A stretch of 64,000 bases of DNA from Hyphomicrobium sp. NDB2Meth4. Its GTDB lineage: Bacteria; Pseudomonadota; Alphaproteobacteria; Rhizobiales; Hyphomicrobiaceae. The position numbers and the translations under genes are program-made. The DNA is taken from assembly GCF_900117445.1 (NCBI RefSeq), contig NZ_FPEJ01000005.1, forward strand, positions 372,001 to 436,000. Reading direction: 5' to 3'. The notes beneath the pieces are model-generated. The model had not been told where the DNA came from, did not search any database, and saw only the letters and a list, made by a program, of their open reading frames with translations. This document shows, piece after piece, positions 54,201 through 63,451 of this stretch; position 1 is the stretch's first letter; every line of letters begins with the position of its first letter.

Positions 54201-54944
54201 ATGACGGAGCAGCAGAAGCACTTTCCGGAATTCTACGTCACTGCCCCTCAGCCCTGCCCGTATCTGCCTGGCCGGCAGGAGCGCAAGCTCTTCACGCACC
54301 TCACCCAGGAAAAGCCGGTCGGCCTCATCGACAATCTTCTGCGCGGTGGTTTCCGCCGCAGCCAGAACATCGCCTACATGCCGTACTGCGAGGGCTGCCA
54401 GGCTTGCGTGTCTGTGCGCATCGTCGTCGACGAGTTCGTCGTCTCCCGCTCGATGCGCCGTGCGCGCGAAAAGACGTTACATCTCGATGCCCGTCGCGTA
54501 CCGCCCGAACCGACTTCGGAGCAGTTCGCGCTCTTCCGCCGCTACATCGATGCGCGCCACTCCGACGGCGGCATGGCTGACATGACCGTTCTCGACTACG
54601 CCATGATGGTCGAGGACAGCGTGATCAACACGTTCGTCACTGAGTATCGCGAGAAGCCCGAGAACCCGCTCGACAGCGATCCTGATAGCTGGCCGCTCAA
54701 AGCCGTTGCTCTGTGCGACTTGCTCTCCGACGGCATCTCGATGGTGTACAGCTTCTACGATCCAACCGCCGAGCAATTGAGCCTCGGCACATCGATGATC
54801 CTCGAGCACGTCGAGTACACCAAGACGCTCGGCCTGCCGTATCTCTACCTTGGCTATTGGATCAACGGCTCGCGCAAGATGAATTACAAGATGCGCTATC
54901 AGCCGCAAGAGCACCTCGGCCCCAACGGCTGGGTGCGTAAGTAG
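54201..54944 (+). CDS. bpt: Aspartate/glutamate leucyltransferase (Bpt)
   Basis: 247 residues. The arginyl-transferase-like fold has CPYLPGRQERKLFTHL and the Cys cluster YMPYCEGCQACVSVRI near the N-terminus, then YLYLGYWINGSRKMNYKMRYQP. Bpt moves leucine from Leu-tRNA to N-terminal Asp or Glu, creating an N-degron for ClpAP. It starts 158 bases after rimK. Confidence 0.95.
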   Translation: MTEQQKHFPEFYVTAPQPCPYLPGRQERKLFTHLTQEKPVGLIDNLLRGGFRRSQNIAYMPYCEGCQACVSVRIVVDEFVVSRSMRRAREKTLHLDARRVPPEPTSEQFALFRRYIDARHSDGGMADMTVLDYAMMVEDSVINTFVTEYREKPENPLDSDPDSWPLKAVALCDLLSDGISMVYSFYDPTAEQLSLGTSMILEHVEYTKTLGLPYLYLGYWINGSRKMNYKMRYQPQEHLGPNGWVRK

Positions 54945-54948
54945 TCCG

Positions 54949-55575
54949 CTACTGCTTCAACGCCGCATCCAGCTTCTGGAACATGTAGCTCCACTTCGCG
55001 GTCTGCGTATCGACCAGCGTTTTCATGCGCGCCTTGAGATCGGCAAGCAGTGCGCAGTCGGGCGACGGCGCTTCCGCACCCTCCTGCCCCAGCGAAGAGA
55101 TGTCGGACAACAACCGCTCCGACTCCTGGTCGTAAACCGCGATCTTGTCGTCGCGCACGAACGGAGCCGCCTCCTTCAAGAAGGCATCGTGGCTCCAGCC
55201 GCGCTTCTCCTTGAGTTCCCGCAACTTCTCCTGGAAAGCCGGCTTGTTCTCCAGATTGAGATCGCGCAGCGCACCAGCCGCATCGTCAACGACGGCCTCG
55301 AACTCAGCTTTCTGGCAAACCTTCTCCTGCGGAGCGCCAGCGGGCGGAGAACCAAGCCCGGGAGGAGCCCACGACTTCGGCACCTCGTCGGCATCCGATG
55401 GTTCTCTGGGGAGCTGCGCTGCAGGCTTCGCAGGCGCCGCACCCGCATCTGGTGACGTAACCGGCTTCCAGGAATTGGCCGGCGCATTGTCCTGCGCTAG
55501 CGCGACGCTGCCGATGGCAAATCCGGCCACCAGCATCGCCACCGACACAATGTGTTTTGGTCCCGCCCCGATCAT
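54949..55575 (-). CDS. Exported protein of unknown function
   Basis: 208 residues from ATG 55575 with AGGA upstream. Signal peptide about 1-28 (KHIVSVAMLVAGFAIGSVALA). A Pro/Ala-rich segment (about 30-85) precedes a helical domain (QKAEFEAVVDDAAGALRDL and the region up to the C-terminus) with Cys residues that could bridge. No family is recognised. It converges on bpt with a gap of four bases. Confidence 0.75.
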   Translation of the reverse strand: MIGAGPKHIVSVAMLVAGFAIGSVALAQDNAPANSWKPVTSPDAGAAPAKPAAQLPREPSDADEVPKSWAPPGLGSPPAGAPQEKVCQKAEFEAVVDDAAGALRDLNLENKPAFQEKLRELKEKRGWSHDAFLKEAAPFVRDDKIAVYDQESERLLSDISSLGQEGAEAPSPDCALLADLKARMKTLVDTQTAKWSYMFQKLDAALKQ

Positions 55576-55908
55576 GTGAGGAGTCCTAGCCGCCAGTCGG
55601 GCCATCGGCAAGCGTAGCCATCGCACTGGCGTTTTTTGCGCTCAGGCGGCGTGGCCCGCGGGAGACCGATAGTCCTGAAATGAAATGTAACAAGGCAGAA
55701 TTCCCGGCTGCAGATCAAGTCACAGCGAGTACGCACCGATGGAGGCATACCCCGCATACCTCACAGCAAACCGGCGAGCAGTCTGACTGAGTCGTTCTGC
55801 CCCGCGGCCTAGCGAAGACGACGGCGCGAGCACGCGCCATCCGCCGCGACCATTCGCGGCCCGCTGGCCCTCCCAATGCTTGACGCCAAGCCTTGAACGG
55901 ATCAGATC
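55576..55908. other. Divergent spacer between the exported protein gene and the ClC gene
   Basis: About 330 bases with no protein-like reading frame. It must hold the promoters of the two divergent genes, but no clear -35/-10 pair or operator stands out. Confidence 0.4.
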
Positions 55909-57255
55909 ATGCCTCAGCCCGTGCTTGGTGCGGGAAACCACCCAGGCATCCGCTCCATGGTCCTTCCCCACTTCTCCCTTCGCGAGAGCCGGTCATTGTC
56001 AGTCAATCTCGGACGATGGCGGCGACGCCTCGTCTTCGTGATCGGCGGCATAGCCGTGGGCCTCGCCGCCGTGGGCCTCACCATCTCAGCCGACTACGCG
56101 CAGAAGGCATTTCAGATGCTCGTCGAGCGCTGGCCTTACGCGCCCATGGTGGTAACGCCTCTCGGCTTCGGACTGGCCGTGTGGCTGGCCGTGAGCTTTT
56201 TCCCCAACACGCAGGGGTCGGGCATCCCGCAAGCGATCGCAGCGCGCAAAATCGCCGACCGCCGCGCGCGCAACATGCTCGTCGGCGCGCGCGTTGCCAT
56301 CGGCAAGGTCGTTCTCACCTTGCTCGGGTTGCTGGTCGGCGCTTCGACAGGACGCGAAGGTCCGACCGTTCAGGTCGGTGCATCGGTGATGTCCTTCATC
56401 GGTCAGCGCAGCCCGCGCCGCCAGCCCGATCTCATCCTCGCCGGTGCCGCCGCAGGCATCGCCGCTGCATTCAATGCGCCTCTCGCCGGCGTCGTGTTCG
56501 CCATCGAAGAGATGAGCCGCAGCTTCGAGCTCCGCACCAGCGGCCTCATCGTCGGCGGCATCGTGGTTGCGGGCCTCACCGCGCAGATATTGCTCGGCGA
56601 CTACACGTATTTTGGCTTCACCGGCTCGGCGCTTCCTCTCAACACTGCCTGGCTGGCTGTCCCTCTATGCGGCGTCGCCGGCGGTCTATTCGGTGCCGTC
56701 TTCAGCCGTATGCTTGTCACGGTCCCCAATCAACTCCCACAGCGCGCCGCATCGTGGATCACCGCCCATCCGGTTTGGTTCGCTACCCTATGCGGCCTGG
56801 GCGTTGCGCTATGCGGCCTCGCAACCGGCGGAGACACGTTCGGCACCGGCTATGAGCAGGCACGTCACGTGTTGCACGAGAATGCCGATCTTCCGATCAT
56901 CTATGCCCCGCTCAAGCTCATTGCCACGGCGCTGTCGGCTGTCAGCGGTGTGCCGGGCGGCATCTTTTCGCCATCGCTGTCCGTCGGCGCGGCCCTCGGT
57001 GCCGAGATCGCGCGCCTGTTCGATCAGGTAACGGCAGCCCCGATCGTCCTGCTCGGCATGGTGGCTTATTTCACCGGTGTCGTACGCGCGCCTATCACTG
57101 GCTTCGTCATCGTGTCGGAGATGTCCGACAACCACAGTATGCTGGTGGCACTGATGGCGACCGCACTGATTGCCGACGCATCCGCAAGCCTCATCAACCG
57201 CGATGGCGTCTATCAGGAGCTGTCGGTTCGCTTCTTTCCAAAACCGAAGCCCTGA
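55909..57255 (+). CDS. ClC-type chloride channel/transporter
   Basis: 448 residues (ATG 55909 or 55957). The selectivity-filter motifs are present in order: GSGIPQA, GREGPTVQVGA and GGIFSPSLSVGAALG. This matches bacterial ClC proteins without CBS domains. The glutamate in GREGP, the gating glutamate of exchangers, is present. It probably functions as a Cl-/H+ antiporter. Confidence 0.93.
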   Translation: MPQPVLGAGNHPGIRSMVLPHFSLRESRSLSVNLGRWRRRLVFVIGGIAVGLAAVGLTISADYAQKAFQMLVERWPYAPMVVTPLGFGLAVWLAVSFFPNTQGSGIPQAIAARKIADRRARNMLVGARVAIGKVVLTLLGLLVGASTGREGPTVQVGASVMSFIGQRSPRRQPDLILAGAAAGIAAAFNAPLAGVVFAIEEMSRSFELRTSGLIVGGIVVAGLTAQILLGDYTYFGFTGSALPLNTAWLAVPLCGVAGGLFGAVFSRMLVTVPNQLPQRAASWITAHPVWFATLCGLGVALCGLATGGDTFGTGYEQARHVLHENADLPIIYAPLKLIATALSAVSGVPGGIFSPSLSVGAALGAEIARLFDQVTAAPIVLLGMVAYFTGVVRAPITGFVIVSEMSDNHSMLVALMATALIADASASLINRDGVYQELSVRFFPKPKP

Positions 57256-57309
57256 CCGAAGACAAAGCGCAACGGGGCGGCGCCGACAGGACCTGGCAGC
57301 GCCTCTGCG

Positions 57310-58323
57310 TCAGGCCAGAATGTGCACGAAGCTCAAGCGCTGTCCGGTCGATGGATGTGTGCGCAAATAGGCCGACGCATCTCCTTCGACTTCAAAGCGC
57401 GGGGCAGTTGCCCGACCCATGTGATGATGCTCGAGCTTCTCTAGCGCCGAGGCCAGTGCGCCGGGGTTCGGGATGAGATCGAGCGCGAACGCATCGGCTG
57501 CAAGCTCCCGCATGCGCGACAGACCGAGGCACAACAGCTCGGCAATTGCGGGCGCTGCATGCAACAGCGAAAGCAGCGAAGAGGGAACCCCGCGCCGTCC
57601 GCCAGAGGCGATGCTGGCAGCGGTGACAATTCCGATCGCTCGCTGCAGATTGCCGGCGACAGTCATGGTCGAAGCATCGCCATTGCAGATGTGCGCAATC
57701 TCGTGCGCGACGATCGCCGCCACCTCGTCTTTCGTCATGCCCTGCAACAGCCCTCGCGTCAGCGTGATGACGGCATCGTCAGCCGTGCCGAGCGCATAGG
57801 CGTTCATGGACCTCTCGCCAGTGAGCACGTAGAGTTCAGGTACGCGCCGCATGCCAGCGCGCCGGCAGATCTCGTGGACGACCGCGAATAGCTCCAGCGC
57901 CTCGCCAGCATGCAGTCGGCGCGCGTCGCGCCGCTGCCGAAGCGCCGCGCGCGTTTCCGGCCCGCTGCCAGCGCCACTAGGCGTCAGCGCCCCGGCGACC
58001 GAAAGCCGCGCGCCTTCATCGCCGCCGCTGATCCATCCGCATACGGCCAGAAGCACGGTAAGCCCCGCGATCGCGCGTCCGCTGCGCCGGTCGTTGATGG
58101 CCCGATGCAGTCGGCGGCGCACCTCAGCGGGCAGCTGTGCATCGGCGAAAGCCGCACACGAGCGCCTGAGATCCTCCGCAGTAAATGCTCGATCGCCGAG
58201 CTGAATGGCGCGGCGCGCCAGCGCGCCTAGGGCCGCGTCGGCGGAGGCAGCGCGCCCCCCCGCACAGAACGTCGGCTCCTGAACGCCGACCGCGATTGCG
58301 TCAAAACCCCCGAAAAAGGCCAC
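57310..58323 (-). CDS. M48-family zinc metalloprotease, membrane-anchored
   Basis: 337 residues from GTG 58323. The zinc site HEIAH lies at residues 207-211 in VAAIVAHEIAHICNGDAS, and a third ligand is expected further on (ELAADAFALDL). The core is HtpX-like (VPELYVLTGERSMNAYALG). A hydrophobic stretch around residues 85-100 could anchor it. Members degrade misfolded membrane proteins. Two small repeat-containing genes lie upstream on the same strand. Confidence 0.9.
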   Translation of the reverse strand: MAFFGGFDAIAVGVQEPTFCAGGRAASADAALGALARRAIQLGDRAFTAEDLRRSCAAFADAQLPAEVRRRLHRAINDRRSGRAIAGLTVLLAVCGWISGGDEGARLSVAGALTPSGAGSGPETRAALRQRRDARRLHAGEALELFAVVHEICRRAGMRRVPELYVLTGERSMNAYALGTADDAVITLTRGLLQGMTKDEVAAIVAHEIAHICNGDASTMTVAGNLQRAIGIVTAASIASGGRRGVPSSLLSLLHAAPAIAELLCLGLSRMRELAADAFALDLIPNPGALASALEKLEHHHMGRATAPRFEVEGDASAYLRTHPSTGQRLSFVHILA

Positions 58324-58506
58324 GCCCGTTCGCCGACTCCTGTTTGCTCTGGCAAGAGCGTATCAGGACGTCCGCGCTGTGCGCAGCCTAGGAGGCGAAT
58401 ATGGCGCAGGTGCCGCGGCCCATCGGCAACAGGTGGGGCTCCAACAGGTGAAGCACCCTCACCTGCCGCGTCTGGGACGGCTGGAATGCTGCAGTCCTGC
58501 AGCTAC

Positions 58507-58977
58507 TCAGTGCACGACGTCGCCAGCTCCCTGCATCTCGTCCTGCGCGCGTTGCCGCACCGGCGGCAGTTCCGGACGAATAGCCCGCATCACCGCGATC
58601 GCCCGGTACATCTCGAATATCATCGTCAGCGCGCGCTGATAGTCCTGCGCCGCCAGAGAACGCCGCGCATCGGCAATGACCGACCCATAGGCATCGAGCC
58701 CCTGATAGCGCCCACTATTGCGCTGCACGTAGGTCGAAAGATTGCGTAGCGCATCGAGGATCACATCCTCGGTGAACGCCACCGCGGCCTGCTGCTCCAA
58801 CCGTGCACCCCGCCCATCCTGGTAGCCGAGCGGCCCGGCCTGTCCGAAGGTTTGCGTCTGCAGATGCAGTAGCAGCGGAACGAGATTCTCCAGAAGGCCG
58901 ACGAGGCGCTGCGGATCAAGATCGGCGTCGCGCCCGCCACCGGAATATCCGGCGTTGGCTCCTTGTGAGTTCGACAT
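58507..58977 (-). CDS. Partner protein with one copy of the amphipathic repeat
   Basis: 156 residues from ATG 58977. Residues about 20-55 read DPQRLVGLLENLVPLLLHLQTQTFGQAG. This resembles the amphipathic helix plus FGQ context repeated three times in the upstream Gly/Gln-rich protein. The rest is helical (VAFTEDVILDALRNLSTYVQRN, YQRALTMIFEMYRAIAVM). No known family is recognised. The gene follows the Gly/Gln-rich gene by 80 bases on the same strand, so the two are probably co-expressed. Confidence 0.82.
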   Translation of the reverse strand: MSNSQGANAGYSGGGRDADLDPQRLVGLLENLVPLLLHLQTQTFGQAGPLGYQDGRGARLEQQAAVAFTEDVILDALRNLSTYVQRNSGRYQGLDAYGSVIADARRSLAAQDYQRALTMIFEMYRAIAVMRAIRPELPPVRQRAQDEMQGAGDVVH

Positions 58978-59057
58978 TGCAAAGCTCCATTCAATAGCTG
59001 CGGGAGGCCCCCCAGTGGCGAGCCTCCCCTTCAGTTGAAAAGCGAACGCGCGGCGAA

Positions 59058-59723
59058 CTATGCCGCGCGCTGCTGCTGCTGATTGAACGCCTGCAAATTG
59101 CTGATCACCTGCGGCAGCACAGCGGAAAGCTGGCGCACGACCTCGCCGATGTCGCCTTGGCCAGACTGGCGCTGCGCGCATGCCCACGCGTTGCCCATGT
59201 TCCCGTAGGCAGCCTGGCCGAGGCCGCCATACTGCTGGGCGCCGACATACTGCCCCTGCAGCATGCTGACGATCTGAGGCAGCGCAGGCAGGATCTGGCG
59301 CACCATTTCGCCGACGTCATGCTGAGACAGATAGCGCTGGCCCTGGCCAAAGCCACCGAAGCCGCCACCACCGTAGCCCTGCTGCCAGCTGCCGAAGCCA
59401 CCGCCGTAGTTCTGCTGCCCGAAAGCAGCATGCGGCTGCTGCGCTTGGTTCACGATCATCGGCAGCAGCGGCGCCAGATGCCGGACGATCTCACCCACCT
59501 CATGCGGCGACAGCCCACGCTGCTGCCACGGCGCACCGCCGTAGTTCTGCTGCCAGCCACCAGCGCCGCCGAAACCCTGCTGGCCAAAGCCCTGCTGCCC
59601 GAAAGCTGCCTGCCCGAGACCACCCTGGTGGCCCCAACCCTGTCCGCCCTGTCCAAACGAACCACCGTGACCCCAGCCCTGCTGGGCATTCTGCTGAAAC
59701 GGGATGTACTCGCTGTAGGTCAT
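59058..59723 (-). CDS. Gly/Gln/Phe/Tyr-rich protein with three amphipathic helical repeats
   Basis: 221 residues from ATG 59723. The chain alternates low-complexity Gly/Gln/Trp/Phe/Tyr segments (for example QQGFGQQGFGGAGGWQQNYG) with three copies of one motif. The copies are LSPHEVGEIVRHLAPLLPMIV (about 71-91), LSQHDVGEMVRQILPALPQIV (132-152) and GQGDIGEVVRQLSAVLPQVI (189-207). No known family is recognised. The composition is like that of proteins that form condensates. No signal peptide or membrane span is seen. Confidence 0.85.
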   Translation of the reverse strand: MTYSEYIPFQQNAQQGWGHGGSFGQGGQGWGHQGGLGQAAFGQQGFGQQGFGGAGGWQQNYGGAPWQQRGLSPHEVGEIVRHLAPLLPMIVNQAQQPHAAFGQQNYGGGFGSWQQGYGGGGFGGFGQGQRYLSQHDVGEMVRQILPALPQIVSMLQGQYVGAQQYGGLGQAAYGNMGNAWACAQRQSGQGDIGEVVRQLSAVLPQVISNLQAFNQQQQRAA

Positions 59724-60320
59724 CCTAACTCTCCTGTGGGGGATTGTGTCGCGTCTCTTCAGTTGCGCCCGCCCCATGGTGGGTGCGGGCAGTCCGGCCC
59801 GGTAGAGGCCCGAGCCCGTTGCCCGGTTTCCGATCGAATTGGTCAGTCAACCGGCGGCAAATATCTGGCAGAGGCCAATCCCAATTTCCAGCCCCGTTTC
59901 TGAAATTATTTTCGCAGGAAGATTGCACTGATTTCAGGATAGAAAAACTTTGTGATCGCGCCGGTTGTAATCGAATGAATTATTTCAAAGGCCAGCAATA
60001 ACCCATCACCAGCCGCCGTGCTAGAAAAGTAATACACTGATACAGCACGATAATATCGATGAACTCAGTGGGTGACGCTGGTGCCGGCGCTTTACCGAAT
60101 TCGCACATTTGAGCGAGTCAGGGCGCCTGCACGCGAAAGTTGACTTGACCGAATTGCGGCGACATTTCAACGCCATCCGGCGCCTAAAAGCCGCAACTAT
60201 TCACGTCAGCAATTTCCCTTTCCGCGAAGTCAAATGAGAACATTTCCAATATCAATTTCCATTGACATTTAAAACGGCCCCCAGACGCTCAAGTCTGAAA
60301 ACTGTAAGCAGCCTGCAAGG
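59724..60320. other. AT-rich gap upstream of the repeat-protein genes
   Basis: About 600 bases with no supported gene, and in its middle part clearly richer in AT than the rest of the window. Short open frames lack protein features. The region may carry the promoter of the Gly/Gln-rich gene; no single site is convincing. Confidence 0.45.
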
Positions 60321-60908
60321 TCACTCGAGCCCCTCATGCGCCAGCGCCTGCTTCACTGCCGCCCGCTCGCGCATGCGCTCGGCGAACGCCGCCAGGGCGT
60401 CCGGCACATCGAGGCCCATGTCCATCCCCCACGTCAGCATTACGAAGAGGTAGGCGTCGGCCGCACTCATGTGCGCGCCGAACAGGTACGGGCCTTTGAA
60501 TTGCGTCGCTACGAACCGAAGTTTCTTCTCCACCGCCGCGCGCGCCTGCCGCTTGTCCGCCTCACTCGCTTGCGGCACGAACAGCGGATGGAATGCCTTG
60601 TGAAGCTCGCTGGAGAAGTAGGCGAGCATTTCCAGCATCCGGTAGCGTCCGAGATGTCCGGCCGGCACCAGTTCAGGTTTCTGATCGGCGACCCAGCTCA
60701 GGATTGCGACGTTCTCAGTCAGCAGCTCGCCATCGTCGAACTGAAGCGCCGGCACGTATCCCTTCGGATTGATGTCCAGGAACGAGCGGCCGTCTTCGAG
60801 CTTGTGCGTCTTGAGATCGACCTTCACGAGTTCCAGCGGCAAGCCGGCCTCGTGCATCGCTATGTGATCGGCAAGACTGCAGGCACCCGGCGAGTAGTAG
60901 AGCTTCAT
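60321..60908 (-). CDS. Beta-class glutathione S-transferase
   Basis: 195 residues. Begins MKLYYSPGACSLADHIAMHEAG, where Cys10 is the catalytic residue of beta-class enzymes, and contains NPKGYVPALQFDDGELLTENVAIL for glutathione binding. The helical C-domain follows (GPYLFGAHMSAADAYLFVML). It conjugates glutathione to toxic or oxidized compounds. It is isolated here, unlike the regulated GST gene near 1.8 kb. Confidence 0.94.
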   Translation of the reverse strand: MKLYYSPGACSLADHIAMHEAGLPLELVKVDLKTHKLEDGRSFLDINPKGYVPALQFDDGELLTENVAILSWVADQKPELVPAGHLGRYRMLEMLAYFSSELHKAFHPLFVPQASEADKRQARAAVEKKLRFVATQFKGPYLFGAHMSAADAYLFVMLTWGMDMGLDVPDALAAFAERMRERAAVKQALAHEGLE

Positions 60909-61160
60909 ATGCGTGCGTCTCCTGGAGTTGGCATTTTCTCTTTCTCAGCCTATGCAGCACCGGTTTAACGAAGCCTGCAGCATATCGGTTGCATCGGCTG
61001 AATGCGCACCGATCCGCGCGTCACGGCACCCGCCGCTGCCTCCAAAAGGCGCCAATGCCAACGCATCGTTCGAAGCTTGATTGATTCTCGCTGGCCCCGT
61101 TCGACAGCAGGGCCTCGCCCCGCCAGAGCGCAGAGCCGTGCTGCTTAGGAATCCCCTTAG

Positions 61161-61739
61161 ATGAAACCGCGCTGCATCGTGCGGACGTGGCCAATACTGC
61201 TCCTGACCGCCTTATCGGCATCGCCGACAGTTGCGGCCGACAGCGGCCAGGGCTGGCAGACGCAGACCATCCCACGCACCGAAGCGCCTGCACCCAAGCC
61301 CGCTACGGCCCCCCCGCCTTTGAACAACCTCGCGCGCCAGGCCGCCGAGACGATCAAGCTCACGAACGCCTTCCGTCGCCGCAACGGTCTTCCAGAGTTC
61401 AAGGAGGACCCTGTCTGCACGCAGGCCGCTTTCGACCACGCGCGCGACATGGCGCGGCGAAGCTATTTCGATCACTTTGCGCCGGACGGAAGTTCGCCGA
61501 CTATCCGCTACCGCCGCCGCAATACCGCCGGACAGCGCGTCATCCGCGTCACCGAGAACATCGCCCGCGGCAACGGCACGACGCCCGAAAGCGCGCTGCA
61601 GATGTGGCTCAACTCTTCGGGTCATCGAAAGCATCTCGTCGGCACGGAGATGAATCACATCGGTGTGGGCGTCGCCAACGGCAGCTGCTTCTTCTCTGCC
61701 TGCACCTACTTCGTGCAGTGCTTCTCGCGCTGGCCGTAA
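61161..61739 (+). CDS. Exported CAP-domain (SCP-like) protein
   Basis: 192 residues. Signal peptide about 1-26. A Pro-rich linker precedes the CAP domain (about 60-190): LTNAFRRRNGLPEFKEDPVC, AFDHARDMARRSYFDHFAPDG, TENIARGNGTTPESALQMWLNSSGHRKHLV and HIGVGVANGSCFF. Bacterial CAP proteins are secreted and of unclear role, sometimes binding lipids or acting on the wall. Clean reading frame; good confidence in family. Confidence 0.92.
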   Translation: MKPRCIVRTWPILLLTALSASPTVAADSGQGWQTQTIPRTEAPAPKPATAPPPLNNLARQAAETIKLTNAFRRRNGLPEFKEDPVCTQAAFDHARDMARRSYFDHFAPDGSSPTIRYRRRNTAGQRVIRVTENIARGNGTTPESALQMWLNSSGHRKHLVGTEMNHIGVGVANGSCFFSACTYFVQCFSRWP

Positions 61740-61892
61740 CCCCAACGACTTGCAGATACCCGCGGATTGTCGCCCCGAATTTCCCTGTGGGTCGTCGCAC
61801 CCTCGCGGGCGTTCGCCTCGCGACAAGCAACATAGAATCCGTCCACCCGGTGGAAGACGTTGATCAGCCGCTTGGCTCACCGGAGACATTCT

Positions 61893-62633
61893 ATGCGTCG
61901 GCACCTCGCTTCAGTCGTCGTCGCGTCACTTGCGGCTCTTGCTTCCGGACCCGCCGCTGCTGACGGTTATGAGCCCGCAACGTCTGCCACCATCGTCGAG
62001 CGCGGTCCCACATGGACGGGCTTCTATGGCAATGCTGGCCTGGGCTACGGCATTTGGGATGCCGAGACGACGACCTATGCGCCGGGCCGCTGCGTCTCGT
62101 GCGCCCAAACCGACAATGGCGGCAAAGGTTGGCTCGGTGAAGTCGGCGTCGGCTACGACTATCAGTTCACGTCGCGGTTCGTCGCTGGCGTACTCTTCAA
62201 TTACGACTTTTCGAGCATGAAAGGGCATACCAGCGACGCGGTCTTCACCACCGCCGAGACCAGCAGCGACAACACCTGGTTCATCGGCATTCGCGCAGGC
62301 TGGCTGATGACGCCGGACATCCTCAACTATTGGAGCGTCGGCTACACGCAGACGCACTTCTCCGGCGGCGCGCTTCACAACAGCTACACCGGCGCCGTCC
62401 TCCCGCACAACGCGCGACTGGAAAGCTACAGCGCCGGCGGCTGGTTCATCGGTGGCGGCCTGGAAGTTGCTATGCACAACGGCTGGTTCTGGCGCAGCGA
62501 AGCGCGCTACGCCGACTATCGCGATGAAGCGCGCACCGAAAGTGGCATCTCGCCGGTGTTCCAGCTCAACTTCGATCCCGTCGTCGGCACGGCCACCAGC
62601 GGCATCGTCTACAAGTTCGACTGCTGCCACTGA
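61893..62633 (+). CDS. Outer-membrane beta-barrel protein, Omp25/Omp31-like
   Basis: 246 residues from ATG 61893. Signal peptide about 1-24 (cleavage after AAA). Barrel strands recur: TWTGFYGNAGLGYGIW, GWLGEVGVGYDYQFTSRFVAGVLFNYDFS, NTWFIGIRAGWLMTPDILNYWSVGYTQ and a last strand GTATSGIVYKFDCC. A related barrel gene occurs near 21 kb. The C-terminal Cys pair before the final His is unusual. Convergent with encapsulin. Confidence 0.9.
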   Translation: MRRHLASVVVASLAALASGPAAADGYEPATSATIVERGPTWTGFYGNAGLGYGIWDAETTTYAPGRCVSCAQTDNGGKGWLGEVGVGYDYQFTSRFVAGVLFNYDFSSMKGHTSDAVFTTAETSSDNTWFIGIRAGWLMTPDILNYWSVGYTQTHFSGGALHNSYTGAVLPHNARLESYSAGGWFIGGGLEVAMHNGWFWRSEARYADYRDEARTESGISPVFQLNFDPVVGTATSGIVYKFDCCH

Positions 62634-62650
62634 CCGCGGCGACAGCGCGC

Positions 62651-63451
62651 TCAGCTTGCCGCAAGCGCGACTGATGCCTCCGTCGTCAGGAGAAGGAAAG
62701 TGAACGTCTCCTCCAGGTAGAGCCGCACCATCTTGTCGTCGTGGCTGAGATAGCCAATCGACACATCCTCACCGATGTGAAGCGCAAAATCTCCCCCGCG
62801 CATGGTGAGAACGTAGGCGCCTGAAATCCCTGGAGCCCACACGATCTCTCCGTCGACGATCCGCTTGATGTGCTCGAGCACCGGATAGCCGTGGTCGCTC
62901 GCCTCGCTCAGCTTCTGGTACGCCTCGGCGCTGAGCACGACCGAATAAGGTCCATTCACACCGGCCAGCCGCAGCTGATTGAGCGCGCCGGCGATGGCAT
63001 CGGGATACGCAGTGATCTCCGCCGGAAGCGTCATGACCGGATTGCTGGTGCCTTCGCGAATGCCGCCGATGCCGCCCGCGCTATAACCTTCGAACACAGC
63101 CCGGTTTTCGGCGTACGCCAGATCTCGTGCCGCATCCTTCACCGGCTGCCAGTCTGAATCGTTCGAGCCGCGCTCCACATCATCGATCTGTTGCCGCTCG
63201 AGTACAAACGGCACCCGCAGCTCGACCATCGGCTTGACCACACGTTGCCGCGCGATGATGCCGGCACCGGGCGCCGCGATCGGATGCAAGTGGCCCGTGC
63301 CGATCGCCGAGGTGGCAACACCGCTCGGCCCCTCGACGTCCACCACCCGGCGCGCAGCCAGATAGCGCTTCAGCGTACGCTTCGCTTCTTCTTCGATCTG
63401 CCCCCACGCCTCAGCGGAGATCGGGGCAAGCTCGCGGTGGAGGTTATTCAT
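62651..63451 (-). CDS. Encapsulin shell protein (family 1, HK97 fold)
   Basis: 266 residues. Starts MNNLHRELAPISAEAWGQIEEEAKRTLKRYLAARRVVDVEGP, the classic encapsulin/linocin N-terminus. It continues with RQRVVKPMVELRVPFVLERQQIDDVERG, AENRAVFEGYSAGGIGGI, and ends TFTFLLLTTEASVALA. Such proteins assemble into 60-subunit (or larger) capsids that hold cargo enzymes. The start codon overlaps the end of the peroxidase gene (ATGAATAA at 63444-63451), so the two are translated together. Confidence 0.96.
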   Translation of the reverse strand: MNNLHRELAPISAEAWGQIEEEAKRTLKRYLAARRVVDVEGPSGVATSAIGTGHLHPIAAPGAGIIARQRVVKPMVELRVPFVLERQQIDDVERGSNDSDWQPVKDAARDLAYAENRAVFEGYSAGGIGGIREGTSNPVMTLPAEITAYPDAIAGALNQLRLAGVNGPYSVVLSAEAYQKLSEASDHGYPVLEHIKRIVDGEIVWAPGISGAYVLTMRGGDFALHIGEDVSIGYLSHDDKMVRLYLEETFTFLLLTTEASVALAAS

